A stretch of 64,000 nucleotides of DNA from JBFHRE01 sp036745195 (lineage in GTDB: Bacteria > Actinomycetota > Acidimicrobiia > Spongiisociales > ZC4RG35): positions 1-64,000 of the forward strand of contig DAIOGO010000002.1 in assembly GCA_036745195.1 (NCBI GenBank), given 5' to 3'. This document shows positions 1 through 7,683 of the stretch, in pieces (position 1 is the first letter of the stretch; the number at the start of each line of letters is the position of its first letter). The translations under genes and the position numbers were made by a program. The notes under the pieces are model-generated. The model ran no database searches and had not been told where the DNA came from. It was given only the letters and a program-made list of their open reading frames with translations.

Positions 1-796
1 CGTAGATCTCCCGTTTCGTGAGGCCGAATTCCGCTGCCGTCGACCGGGCCGCCTCCGATCTGCTCATCCCGGCGGCCATCGACTCACGGGCGCGGCCGAC
101 CGCCTCCTCCAGATCGCCCGCCACCCGGGGGGCTCCTGCGATCACCAAGGTGAACTCCCCCTTCGGATCCCGCTCACCCCACACCCGGGCCGCCTCCTCC
201 AAAGTTCCCCACCAGATCTCCTCGAACTTCTTGGTCAGCTCGCGGGTCACACACACCGGACGATCCGCTCCCAGATACGCCACCAGGTCGGCCAGGTCGG
301 ACCGGACACGATGGGGACTGGTGAACAGCACGATCGTCCTCAGCTCGCCGGCGAGCCGGGCGAAGAATCGGGACCGCTCCTTGCGGGGTGGGAACCCTTC
401 GAACACGAAGGCATCGGCCGGAAAGCCGGAAGCCGCCAGGGCGGCGGTGACGGCGCTTGGGCCGGGAATCACGGAGACCACGGCGCCAATCGCTCGGGCG
501 GTCGCGACCGCCGAGACCCCGGGATCCGCCACCCCCGGGGTTCCCGCATCGGTGATCAGCGCCACGGTGGCCCCCGCCTCGAGCCGTTCGGAGAGTTCGG
601 CCGCACGGTCGGCCTCGTTCCCGACGAAATAGCTGCGGACGGGAGGGTTCGCCCCCACCTCGGCCAGCAAGATCCTGGCGCGCCGGGTGTCCTCGGCGAA
701 CACCACGTCGGCCGTCCTCAACGCCTCCGCCAGCCGGGGGGACACATCGCCGAGGTTTCCGATGGGGGTGGAACACAGGATCAGGTATCCAGGCAC
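1..796 (-). CDS. rsmI: 16S rRNA (cytidine-1402 2'-O)-methyltransferase RsmI, 3' end outside window
   Basis: RsmI methylates the ribose of C1402 in the ribosomal P site, using SAM in the cytoplasm. About 265 residues are visible of the roughly 280 usual for the family; the C-terminus lies beyond the window. Family motifs of this tetrapyrrole-methylase fold are present: STPIGNL at residues 9-15, EDTR at 35-38, DAGTPG at 83-88 and PGPSAV at 111-116. The start is taken as the GTG at 796, because it directly precedes PGYLIL and no in-frame ATG fits the family N-terminus. It overlaps the end of the DUF192 gene by 16 nt, so the two are probably translationally coupled. Confidence 0.93.
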   Translation of the reverse strand, partial: MPGYLILCSTPIGNLGDVSPRLAEALRTADVVFAEDTRRARILLAEVGANPPVRSYFVGNEADRAAELSERLEAGATVALITDAGTPGVADPGVSAVATARAIGAVVSVIPGPSAVTAALAASGFPADAFVFEGFPPRKERSRFFARLAGELRTIVLFTSPHRVRSDLADLVAYLGADRPVCVTRELTKKFEEIWWGTLEEAARVWGERDPKGEFTLVIAGAPRVAGDLEEAVGRARESMAAGMSRSEAARSTAAEFGLTKREIY

Positions 797-1113
797 GAAT
801 TCACCATAGAGAGCACCTCCCCGTGACCGGGCACCGAGCCGGCCACGGGTTGTTCCAGCAGCCAGCGGGCCCCGAGCATGAGTACCACACCCCCTGGATG
901 GAGTCGCCGGATACCGACAACCCGTCCGCCCGGGTCGATGCCGATCACGGTGAGTGGCTCCGTCATCCCCATCCCATGCACGGATCTCCCCGGTATGAGC
1001 ATCGAGCGACCTTCCGGGCACGGTCGCAGTCCCCGCCATCGCTCCCGGAAGGTGGACGCCACCAATACCGGCCCGGAGACCCACGACGCGGTGCGCAGAC
1101 CCAATGTCTCCAT
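781..1113 (-). CDS. DUF192 family protein
   Basis: This 110-residue protein has the DUF192 pattern: RWRGLR at residues 25-30, the SVHGMGM segment at 44-50 (usually IHTFGM), then an ID-x-x-GRVV strand and GARWLLEQPVA at 81-91. The biochemical role of DUF192 is unknown. Many homologues carry a signal peptide; none is visible here, so a cytoplasmic location is inferred. It heads a unit with rsmI. A TATCTT hexamer ends 7 nt before the ATG and no Shine-Dalgarno is present, so the mRNA is probably leaderless. Confidence 0.8.
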   Translation of the reverse strand: METLGLRTASWVSGPVLVASTFRERWRGLRPCPEGRSMLIPGRSVHGMGMTEPLTVIGIDPGGRVVGIRRLHPGGVVLMLGARWLLEQPVAGSVPGHGEVLSMVNSCLDT

Positions 1114-1120
1114 ACGACGG

Positions 1121-1126
1121 AAGATA
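1121..1126 (-). promoter_or_regulatory. -10 element, leaderless DUF192-rsmI promoter
   Basis: TATCTT, 7 nt upstream of the ATG at 1113. It matches the TAnnnT form seen repeatedly in this window. Confidence 0.6.
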
Positions 1127-1150
1127 CGACCAGAGCGACGGGATGCCTAG

Positions 1151-1250
1151 NNNNNNNNNNNNNNNNNNNNNNNNNNNNNNNNNNNNNNNNNNNNNNNNNN
1201 NNNNNNNNNNNNNNNNNNNNNNNNNNNNNNNNNNNNNNNNNNNNNNNNNN
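1151..1250. other. Assembly gap (100 N)
   Basis: Exactly 100 N, a conventional placeholder of unknown true length. Its right flank is a heptamer repeat, which probably broke the assembly. Confidence 0.95.
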
Positions 1251-1252
1251 TG

Positions 1253-1322
1253 GCTGATGCCCGATGGCCGATGCCCGATAGCTGCGCTGCGCACGGCGCA
1301 TGGCGCAAGGCGCACGGCGCAG
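1253..1322. repeat. Period-7 degenerate repeat, locus A
   Basis: Ten consecutive in-phase heptamers. The first four belong to the GCCGATG/CCCGATA family and the rest to a GGCGCAN family. The block abuts the N gap on the left and ends 5 nt before the stop codon of the lipoprotein gene. Confidence 0.85.
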
Positions 1323-1327
1323 CGCGC

Positions 1328-2653
1328 TCAGCCGGTGAGGGTGGTGAGAGCCTCGGCGCCGACGGACGGGTCATCGGCCACCACCAGGACGACCCCGGTG
1401 CCGCCGGCCGGAGTGAAGGCGATGTAGCCGGGACGGTCGAAGCGCCGTACCCCACCCGAGAGGACAGCTGCCTCACCCGAGACCGCCGAGAAGTAGCGGT
1501 CGAGGGCCTCCAGCATCTCCTCGGCATCTGCCGGCGTATCGCCCCGATATTCCAGCGTCATCATCACGTTGAGGCCGTCGGTGTACACGATCGCCCGGTC
1601 ACCGCCCCAGCCATCGACGGCGGTCGGATCACCGCCGATGATCTGATCGAACATCAGCTTCCACGACAGCGCGCCCCAACTGCCGTTGGAGTCGACTTCG
1701 TATCCGGCGGTGGCCAGGACCGTCCCCTCGATCGGGAGCGGAGACTCGAGGCTGAGGTCGAACACCGACTCGGTGGACAGCGGCGGTTGCTCGTAGACCT
1801 CGTCTACCGCCTCGTGCCCCCCTTCGACGAACAGATCGAGGATGAAGCGAAACCCGGCCTCGTAGGGGAAGACCAACCCGTCTCGCACGAAGAGGGGGGC
1901 GCGCTCGAACACCTCCCGGTCGACACCGAGCGAGTCATCCAGCAGCTGGGATTGATCGTCCTGATCGAGCGTCTCGTAGAAGAGGGCCTCGGTGAGAACC
2001 GCGTCACCTTCGACAATCGCCAGCAACGCGGTGGCTTCGTCGAAGTGCTCGCTGTCGACCAGCGCCTGGTAGTTGTCCCACATCCCGAAATGCTGGTCGG
2101 TGAGGGCATGGGTCAACTCGTGAACCATCGTCGACTGCTGCAGCAGGGTGAAGGTCGTGGTGTCGGCAGGGACGACGAGTTCGCCGGTGTCACCGTCATA
2201 GAACCCGGCGACCTGTTCGCCATAGAGATCCTGATACAACTCGGCCAGGTCCAGCTCCGGGCCCACCAGACCGAGCAGCCGGTAGACCTTCTCCGACGTG
2301 GCGATGTCCTCCAGGTCCTCGGCCAGGTCGGCCCGCACCCGCTCCGCCAGCTCCTGGCGGGTCACCACCGAGACCACCGGAGGTTGAAGGAACTCGAGCT
2401 CGCGCAGTTCCTCGGTGAGGGCGATCAGCCGATCGACCTCTTCAGCCAGCTCCTCCGGCATCCCGGGGGTGGGCGACACCGTGGTGGCGGGAGCGGTGGT
2501 CTCCGCCGGGCTACCAGTATCGACGCTCGATGATGGAGGTGGCGACGGATCCGACCCGGTGCTGGAGCACCCCGCCACGAACAAACCCAGGCTCACAGCC
2601 AGGGCGGTCGTCAGACGATGTTGTTTGGGAACGTTGTCCTGGCCCGAGTTCAC
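1328..2653 (-). CDS. Secreted lipoprotein with HExxH metalloprotease-like motif
   Basis: The 441-residue protein has a lipoprotein signal peptide with lipobox FVAGC (Cys29), a Ser/Pro/Thr-rich linker at 30-65 and a large extracytoplasmic domain. HELTHA at 178-183 matches the HExxH zinc site of gluzincin-type peptidases. The downstream EATALLAIVEGDA segment around residue 210 could supply a third ligand. Substrate and family are not recognised. The GTG start at 2653 lies only 4 nt beyond the 3' end of the adjacent tRNA-Ala gene, leaving no room for a normal leader. It may be translated from a tRNA-processed leaderless mRNA. Confidence 0.75.
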   Translation of the reverse strand: MNSGQDNVPKQHRLTTALAVSLGLFVAGCSSTGSDPSPPPSSSVDTGSPAETTAPATTVSPTPGMPEELAEEVDRLIALTEELRELEFLQPPVVSVVTRQELAERVRADLAEDLEDIATSEKVYRLLGLVGPELDLAELYQDLYGEQVAGFYDGDTGELVVPADTTTFTLLQQSTMVHELTHALTDQHFGMWDNYQALVDSEHFDEATALLAIVEGDAVLTEALFYETLDQDDQSQLLDDSLGVDREVFERAPLFVRDGLVFPYEAGFRFILDLFVEGGHEAVDEVYEQPPLSTESVFDLSLESPLPIEGTVLATAGYEVDSNGSWGALSWKLMFDQIIGGDPTAVDGWGGDRAIVYTDGLNVMMTLEYRGDTPADAEEMLEALDRYFSAVSGEAAVLSGGVRRFDRPGYIAFTPAGGTGVVLVVADDPSVGAEALTTLTG

Positions 2654-2657
2654 GACG

Positions 2658-2730
2658 TGGAGGTGAGGGGATTTGAACCCCTGGCCTCTTCCATGCGACG
2701 GAAGCGCTCTGCCATCTGAGCTACACCCCC
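2658..2730 (-). tRNA. tRNA-Ala (anticodon CGC)
   Basis: Read on the minus strand, it folds into a 73-nt cloverleaf. The acceptor stem GGGGGTG pairs with CACCTCC and carries the G3-U70 wobble pair that identifies tRNA-Ala. The D arm is GCTC/GAGC, the anticodon stem CTTCC/GGAAG has loop GTCGCAT (anticodon CGC, codon GCG), and the T arm AGGGG/CCCCT has loop TTCAAAT. The CCA end is not encoded. Confidence 0.95.
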
Positions 2731-2768
2731 GGGAGGAGAGCAGTGTAGCCGACGACCACCGGCGCTCA

Positions 2769-3386
2769 TCAGAGCCGGTCGGCGATGTCTCTGCGCAAAC
2801 GCTCTTGCACGACGGTCGACGTCAGGTCGGAGCGAGACCGTTCCACCAGCGAGCGGGCAACGTCGGTCGTCCGGCGAAGCCCGGCGGTCATGCCGTCCGG
2901 GTAGTCGAGGGTGGCTAGCAGGTCGACGATGGAGTCCATCGCCTCCAGAACCCGCTCTCCTTCGGACAGGTTGCCTGCCCGGAGCAGGTCGAGCAGATGT
3001 CGCCGGGCTTCACCGACGGTCTCCCCGAGCCCATGGAGATATGGAACGGGGTCGATGCCGAGTTCGGCCGCCATCGGCAATGGGGCGCCGGTCAGGATCG
3101 CCCGGGTGAGATGCGCCTCGGCGCACTCCTTGGCGGCATCCGCCACGAAGCCGGCGTGCAGGATGTCGGGGTGATCCGCCAGGGCCGTCACCACGTCGAC
3201 GAGCGCCGCCGACGCCTCGGCCAGGAGACGATCGGCGTTACCGAGATCGCCGCGGTGGAGTGCCCGGATGGCGTTGGCGGAGGAACGGATGATCGTGCGG
3301 CTACGCGTGATTCCTATCTCGCGAGCAGCAAAACGGGCGTCGAGGATCGGGCGGAGAGAGGAATCGATCCGGTGGAGATCATCCAC
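2769..3386 (-). CDS. Translin family protein
   Basis: This 205-residue, all-helical protein matches the prokaryotic translin family: an RTIIRSSANAIRALHRGD helix near residues 30-47, GFVADAAKECAEA at 79-91 and DYPDGMTAGLRRTTD at 161-175. Translins are RNA- or ssDNA-binding oligomers. The role of the bacterial and archaeal members is not established. The GTG start at 3386 lies 6 nt after the stop of the upstream membrane-protein gene, so the two are probably cotranscribed. Confidence 0.8.
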   Translation of the reverse strand: MDDLHRIDSSLRPILDARFAAREIGITRSRTIIRSSANAIRALHRGDLGNADRLLAEASAALVDVVTALADHPDILHAGFVADAAKECAEAHLTRAILTGAPLPMAAELGIDPVPYLHGLGETVGEARRHLLDLLRAGNLSEGERVLEAMDSIVDLLATLDYPDGMTAGLRRTTDVARSLVERSRSDLTSTVVQERLRRDIADRL

Positions 3387-3392
3387 CGGCGA

Positions 3393-3836
3393 TCAGTTGC
3401 CGGCGACGATGCGAACCGGGGGCGCGTCGGCGTCGGCCGGCCGGGTGGCGAGATGCCTCACCGCCACCTTGGTGGCTTCGCGTTGTTTCACCTGGAGCAA
3501 CATACCGACGTACCAGGCGAGCACGGCATCGACCGCCAGATTGACGAGCAGCCAGTTCAGCGACCAGGTGAAGCCGGCCACGACCAGGGTCAGCACGGCC
3601 ATTCCGATCAGGGCGACCAGCGAACGGCGGCGGCGGATGCGCACCGCCTCCTTCGTCCGGCCGACGGGTTGATCACGGCGCTGGACCTCGGCCATGACAT
3701 GGGTCCATTGGTCGAACCGTTCGGTGGAAGCGATAGGTGCCTCACGTCGGCCACCGCGCAGGTGGGGAAGGAGATACATGCCCCAGATGAACAAGATCAC
3801 CAGCAAGGCGATCAGAATCGGCTCAAGGCTATTCAT
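3393..3836 (-). CDS. Small three-helix membrane protein, candidate receptor for the gephyrin-like MoeA (GlpR-like)
   Basis: The 147 residues form a TM helix at 5-24, a basic cytoplasmic stretch with an RFDQWTHVMAEVQRR segment (about 40-54), and a hairpin of two TM helices at 72-92 and 94-115. The start is the ATG at 3836; a longer frame would add 14 hydrophilic residues in front of the membrane helix. In Corynebacteriales, galU, the MoeA paralogue Glp and its membrane receptor GlpR lie together and act in divisome organisation. Here galU, moeA, moaC and this gene follow in the same order and strand. The identification rests on synteny and the shape of the N-terminus, not on an alignment. Confidence 0.5.
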   Translation of the reverse strand: MNSLEPILIALLVILFIWGMYLLPHLRGGRREAPIASTERFDQWTHVMAEVQRRDQPVGRTKEAVRIRRRRSLVALIGMAVLTLVVAGFTWSLNWLLVNLAVDAVLAWYVGMLLQVKQREATKVAVRHLATRPADADAPPVRIVAGN

Positions 3837-4123
3837 CTCGTCTGACTCCGCCGTTCCCGTGGCCCGCCACCGGACCACTCACCTGCCACCGAGGAGACTC
3901 GCCCCCGCTGAGATCTCGATCGGTGGTCTCTCACATCCATGGTGTCACAACTACCCGTTCCGGTTGGAAGAACCCGGAGCGCCGTCCCAGACAGTAGTTG
4001 CCGGATGCATCGACTGCCAACCAGTCGGCCGGGGTTCCCGACTCCACCTGGCTTCGGGCCCTCCGCCTGCACTCCGCCTGCACCCGGCCTCCGATCCACT
4101 CATCGACCTCTGCCGCGAGGCCG
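3837..4123. other. Intergenic region with a weak inverted repeat
   Basis: No convincing gene is present; frames on both strands look like shadows. A 7-bp inverted repeat, CAACTAC at 3948-3954 and GTAGTTG at 3994-4000, encloses a smaller CCGGTT/AACCCGG pairing. It could be a terminator or leader structure between moaC and the membrane-protein gene. It matches no RNA family that I recognise. Confidence 0.35.
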
Positions 4124-4600
4124 CTACTCGCTTCGATGCCAGTCTCCGGAAGCGCCCCCGGACTTGGCCAGCAAGCGTACCCCGGTGATCGTCGCCGACC
4201 GATCCAATCCTTTGATCATGTCATAGAGAGTGAGCGCTCCGACCGAGACGCCTGTCATCGCCTCCATCTCGACTCCGGTCTGACCGACGGTCCTCACCCG
4301 GACCAGGATCTCGGCTCCGAGGACATGTGCTTTCACCTCGGCCTCGACTCCCGAAATGGCGATCGGGTGACACAGCGGGATCAGATCGGAGGTCCGTTTG
4401 GCACCCATGATGGCGGCGACCCGCACCAGAGCGAGGGCGTCGCCCTTGGGGAGTGATCCAGAGAAGAGCAGGGCGGCGGTGCTCTCTTGCATCTCGACCA
4501 CGCCGGCGGCGGTCGCCTCGCGCCGGGTTACGGCCTTGTCGCCCACCTCCACCATCTGGACCTCACCCTGGCGGTTCAGGTGGGAAAACTCGTCGCTCAT
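4124..4600 (-). CDS. moaC: Cyclic pyranopterin monophosphate synthase MoaC
   Basis: MoaC converts the GTP-derived cyclic intermediate made by MoaA into cyclic pyranopterin monophosphate in molybdenum cofactor synthesis. The 158 residues carry LIPLCHP (73-79), EMEAMTGVS (111-119) and DMIKGLDR, with Asp127 and Lys130 at the catalytic positions and Lys52 near the N-terminal active-site lysine. The ATG at 4600 overlaps the moeA stop as ATGA, so the long upstream extension of this frame is not coding. No moaA is visible in the window. Confidence 0.95.
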   Translation of the reverse strand: MSDEFSHLNRQGEVQMVEVGDKAVTRREATAAGVVEMQESTAALLFSGSLPKGDALALVRVAAIMGAKRTSDLIPLCHPIAISGVEAEVKAHVLGAEILVRVRTVGQTGVEMEAMTGVSVGALTLYDMIKGLDRSATITGVRLLAKSGGASGDWHRSE

Positions 4601-5814
4601 CGCTCCTCCTCTCCGGCCGGCCACCGGAACATCTCGACCGGGATCGACTGGCCTGCCTCTACTCGTCCTCGTCCCCGCTCGACCACACCGAAGCAGTCGG
4701 CGTCGGCCATGGCCGTCAGGACATTGGAGGACTGCCCCCCGGCCAGAGATGCAATCCACAGGTCGCCGTCCCTGCGCAGCTTCATCCGCAAGAAGACCGT
4801 CTTGTCCGGATCGGTGTCGACCGGCTCGGCGAGTTGGGCCGGCAACCGAACCCGGAAGATCCGGCCGATCCCCATCTTCGTGAGCAGGGCGGGCCGAACG
4901 AATTGCTCGAAGGCGACAAAGGCGGACACCGGGTTGCCGGGGAGACCAAAGAGCGGAGTCCCGGCGATGTGGCCGAAGGCGAACGGCTTGGCCGGCTGCA
5001 TCGCCACCTTCCACAGGCTGACCGTCCCGAGATCTGCCAGCACCTGCTTGACCAGGTCGTAGTCGCCCATCGATACGCCCCCCGAGGTCACGATGGCGTC
5101 GCTGCGGGCAGCAGCCTCGAAGAGGGTGGAACGGAGGAGAGAAGCGTCATCGGGCACGATGCCGCGATCATCGACTCTCGCTCCCAGCTCGGCCAGGAGA
5201 CCGAGCAACAAGGGACGGTTCGAGTCCCGGATCTTGCCGGGCGCGAGCATCGGCGTCGTCGGAGACTCGAGTTCGTCACCGGTCGAGAGGACGGTCACCA
5301 GCGGACGCCGGCGAACCGAGGGGCGGGCCAGCCCGATCGAGGCCAGAACCCCCAGGTGGGCGGGACCGAGCACGGTGCCGGCTGTGAAGACGACGGCCCC
5401 GGCCAGCATGTCTCCGCCGGCCGGGCGCAGGGCGGTCCCGGCCGGGACCGGTACCTCGATCCTGACGTATTCACCGTGTCGCGAGGTGTCTTCGACCTTG
5501 ACCACGGCGTCGGCCCCGGCCGGGATCGGAGCGCCGGTCATGATCTTGATGGCGGTACCGGGGACGACCGTTCTACGGGCCACGTGCCCGGCCGGGACAT
5601 CCTCGAGAACCAGCAGGTCGCCCGGGCCGGTCAAGTCCTCGCCCCTGACGGCGTATCCGTCGACGGCCGAGTTGTCGAAGGGGGGAACCGGGTGGGGGGC
5701 GACCACGTCGTCTGCCAGCGCCAGACCGAGGCAGTCGGCCAGCGCCACGGCTTCGATCGGGAGGAGGCTCATCGCCCCCAGCACCTCCGCCTGCGCCTCC
5801 TCCAGCGGCCTCAT
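4597..5814 (-). CDS. moeA: Molybdopterin molybdenumtransferase MoeA (possible gephyrin-like Glp)
   Basis: MoeA inserts molybdate into adenylylated molybdopterin. The 405 residues have the full motif set: PPFDNSAVDGYAVR at 44-57, STGDEL at 177-182, SGGVSMGDYD at 244-253, MQPAKP at 272-277 and GLPGNPVS at 290-297. It is therefore not an obviously degraded paralogue. It is coupled by ATGA overlaps to galU upstream and moaC downstream. The moaC linkage supports a cofactor role. The galU/membrane-protein linkage is that of Glp, the MoeA paralogue used in corynebacterial division, so it may do either or both. Confidence 0.9.
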   Translation of the reverse strand: MRPLEEAQAEVLGAMSLLPIEAVALADCLGLALADDVVAPHPVPPFDNSAVDGYAVRGEDLTGPGDLLVLEDVPAGHVARRTVVPGTAIKIMTGAPIPAGADAVVKVEDTSRHGEYVRIEVPVPAGTALRPAGGDMLAGAVVFTAGTVLGPAHLGVLASIGLARPSVRRRPLVTVLSTGDELESPTTPMLAPGKIRDSNRPLLLGLLAELGARVDDRGIVPDDASLLRSTLFEAAARSDAIVTSGGVSMGDYDLVKQVLADLGTVSLWKVAMQPAKPFAFGHIAGTPLFGLPGNPVSAFVAFEQFVRPALLTKMGIGRIFRVRLPAQLAEPVDTDPDKTVFLRMKLRRDGDLWIASLAGGQSSNVLTAMADADCFGVVERGRGRVEAGQSIPVEMFRWPAGEEER

Positions 5815-6599
5815 GGCTCCTGGGAAGGGCCCCCTGCCCCGTAGAGGCTCGCTCCCAGGACCGCCGAGGCGTCGAGCAGCCCGCTCGGGCTGCCGACGTC
5901 GAGGAACTCCTCATCCGCCACCCAACCGACACACTGCCCGTTCCTTCCGAGCAGGTCGATGGCGTCGGTCAACTGGATCTCGCCGCCATGGCCCGGCCGG
6001 GTCTCGGCCAGGGCGGCGAAGACGTCGGGGGTGAACACATACCGCCCGATCAATCCGAGACGGGACGGAGCCCGATCGCGACCGGGCTTCTCGATCGCCC
6101 CCCGCACGAAGATCGGATCGTCTCCCTCGGCGACCACCACACCGTATCGAGAGAGGAACTCGTCGCTCAACTGGCGGAGACACACCACCGAGACCTCTTG
6201 CTCGAGGGCGAGCCGGGACATGGGGAGCAACACCTCCTGGCCCGGGCGCACGATGTTGTCGGCGAGGAGGCACATGAAGGGCCGACCGGCCACCATCTCC
6301 TCCGTCACCCAAACGGCATGACCCAGACCGAGTGGCTCCTCCTGCACCGCCAATCTGATCCGCACGTTCTCCAGTCCGGGAAGTGGCCCCTCGATCTGGA
6401 AGTGCTGGCGGATGAGGCCGCCGGCGTCCAGATCGACCACCAGGATCACCTCCCTGGCACCTGCCCGGGCCGCCTCCTCCACCGCGTACTGGATGGCCGG
6501 GCGATCGACCACCGTGATCAATGCCTTGGGAACGACCCGGGTGGCGGGGCGCATGCGGGTGCCGCGCCCGGCGGCGGGTATCACCGCAACATCGATCAT
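5811..6599 (-). CDS. galU: UTP-glucose-1-phosphate uridylyltransferase
   Basis: The product transfers UMP to glucose 1-phosphate to make UDP-glucose for envelope polysaccharides. The nucleotidyltransferase signature PAAGRGTRM is at residues 8-16 and PKAL at 24-27, followed by LLADNIV, EKPGR and EIQLTDAID. At 262 residues it is shorter than the usual 290-300. The ATG at 6599 sits directly before the Rossmann-like strand and overlaps the plsY stop as ATGA; the 40 extra N-terminal residues of the open frame are not coding. A related sugar-phosphate nucleotidyltransferase cannot be excluded. Confidence 0.88.
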   Translation of the reverse strand: MIDVAVIPAAGRGTRMRPATRVVPKALITVVDRPAIQYAVEEAARAGAREVILVVDLDAGGLIRQHFQIEGPLPGLENVRIRLAVQEEPLGLGHAVWVTEEMVAGRPFMCLLADNIVRPGQEVLLPMSRLALEQEVSVVCLRQLSDEFLSRYGVVVAEGDDPIFVRGAIEKPGRDRAPSRLGLIGRYVFTPDVFAALAETRPGHGGEIQLTDAIDLLGRNGQCVGWVADEEFLDVGSPSGLLDASAVLGASLYGAGGPSQEP

Positions 6600-7192
6600 G
6601 TGGGCACCCGCTGCTCGGCGCCGGCCATCATCCGGCGGATGTTGGGGGTGTGGCGGACGACGATCAGCCCGAGCATCCCCGCCAGGGCGATCAGGGACCA
6701 TCCTCTCACTCCCTGCCACAGGGCCAGCGGAAGGGTGATCGATACGGCCACCAGCGATGCGATCGAAGCCACCTTGAACAGTTTGGCAATCGTCACCCAG
6801 ACCACCACCAGGATGAGGGCGACCACCGGCAGCGTGAAGAGGAGCACCCCGGCCCCGGTCGCCACCCCCTTTCCACCCTTGAAGCGGTGATAGATGGGGA
6901 AGCAGTGCCCCACCACCGCCAGCAACCCGGCGGTGAAGGCGAGCGGGGCGGTCGGCCCCGGGTCGAGCGGGGAGGCGAGCATGCCGAGGGCGGCGGCAAT
7001 CACTCCCTTGAGCGTGTCACCTCCGAACACCATGGCCGCCGGGCCTCTCCCCAGCGTGCGTAGAACGTTGGAGGCCCCAGGATTGCCGGAACCTTCCTGA
7101 TGGATGTCGACCCCGTGGGCGCGGGCGACGACGACCGCGAAATCCAGCGAGCCGATCAGGTAGGACCCGAGCAGGGCGATGAAGACGGGCAC
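6596..7192 (-). CDS. plsY: Acyl-phosphate:glycerol-3-phosphate acyltransferase PlsY
   Basis: PlsY uses acyl phosphate to acylate glycerol 3-phosphate, the first step of phospholipid synthesis, in the cytoplasmic membrane. The 198-residue polytopic protein carries the three family motifs: SGNPGASNVLRTLG from 35, the phosphate-binding loop in GHCFPIYHRFKGGKG (95-109) and HTPNIRRM near the C-terminus. The GTG start at 7192 is preceded by TAGGCT at 6 nt, a leaderless promoter that would drive plsY-galU-moeA-moaC as one transcript. Confidence 0.95.
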   Translation of the reverse strand: MPVFIALLGSYLIGSLDFAVVVARAHGVDIHQEGSGNPGASNVLRTLGRGPAAMVFGGDTLKGVIAAALGMLASPLDPGPTAPLAFTAGLLAVVGHCFPIYHRFKGGKGVATGAGVLLFTLPVVALILVVVWVTIAKLFKVASIASLVAVSITLPLALWQGVRGWSLIALAGMLGLIVVRHTPNIRRMMAGAEQRVPT

Positions 7193-7198
7193 GGAGGC

Positions 7199-7204
7199 AG
7201 CCTA
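7199..7204 (-). promoter_or_regulatory. -10 element, leaderless plsY operon promoter
   Basis: TAGGCT, 6 nt before the plsY GTG. Confidence 0.65.
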
Positions 7205-7269
7205 CCGGTCCTCCGGCCGCCGCTCGGCCGGTCGGGCGCATCGACGGTCCCGTCGCACTCGCATTCCCG

Positions 7270-7275
7270 TAGAAT
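7270..7275 (+). promoter_or_regulatory. -10 element for fmdB
   Basis: TAGAAT, about 33 nt upstream of the start, leaving a leader that contains AGAGGGG as ribosome-binding site. This is one of the few units here with a conventional leader. Confidence 0.5.
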
Positions 7276-7308
7276 GACCGACTCGACCAACCCATAGAGG
7301 GGCCGTGC

Positions 7309-7638
7309 GTGCCGACCTACGAGTACCAATGCAAGAAATGCGGGGAACGCCTGGAAGTGTTCCAGTCGTTCTCGGCCAAGCCGCTGCGCAAACATGACGG
7401 CTGCAACGGGGCTCTCGAGAAGGTGTTCCATGCCAGCGGCATCGTCTTCAAAGGCTCCGGCTTCTATGTGACCGATTCCCGCGGCTCATCGAGTTCGGCC
7501 ACCGCCTCGAGCACCACCTCCAGCGCCTCGAGCCCGGCGTCGACGGCCACCACGCCGTCGACCTCGGCTCCCGGCTCGAGCGGATCTTCGTCCACCTCCG
7601 GAGCGAAGAGCTCGGGACCTGCCCCGTCGAAGGACTGA
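7309..7638 (+). CDS. FmdB family zinc-ribbon protein with Ser/Thr-rich tail
   Basis: FmdB-type proteins are small putative regulators built on a zinc ribbon. The first 56 residues match well: MPTYEYQC, VFQSFS and GIVFKGSGFYVTD. The ribbon is altered: Cys8, Cys11 and Cys32 are present, but the second knuckle reads HDGC instead of CxxC, so the fourth ligand is lost or replaced by His29. Residues 59-109 are almost entirely Ser, Thr, Ala, Pro and Gly. The GTG start at 7309 has an AGAGGGG ribosome-binding site. It is followed at 45 nt by a SAF-domain gene. Confidence 0.85.
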   Translation: MPTYEYQCKKCGERLEVFQSFSAKPLRKHDGCNGALEKVFHASGIVFKGSGFYVTDSRGSSSSATASSTTSSASSPASTATTPSTSAPGSSGSSSTSGAKSSGPAPSKD

Positions 7639-7670
7639 ACAGACCTCTGGTCAAAGGGGCCGCCGTCCCA

Positions 7671-7676
7671 TAGTTT
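7671..7676 (+). promoter_or_regulatory. -10 element, leaderless SAF-protein promoter
   Basis: TAGTTT, 7 nt before the ATG at 7684. Confidence 0.55.
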
Positions 7677-7683
7677 CGTCTTC

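Noticed and set aside
3833..4099. 88-codon minus-strand frame between moaC and the membrane protein
   Set aside because: Gly/Arg/Ser-rich, with no ribosome site or recognisable motif; it looks like non-coding high-GC DNA.
5214..5232. T-loop-like GGTTCGAGTCCC suggesting a tRNA
   Set aside because: It lies inside a conserved part of moeA and no acceptor, D or anticodon stem can be drawn around it.
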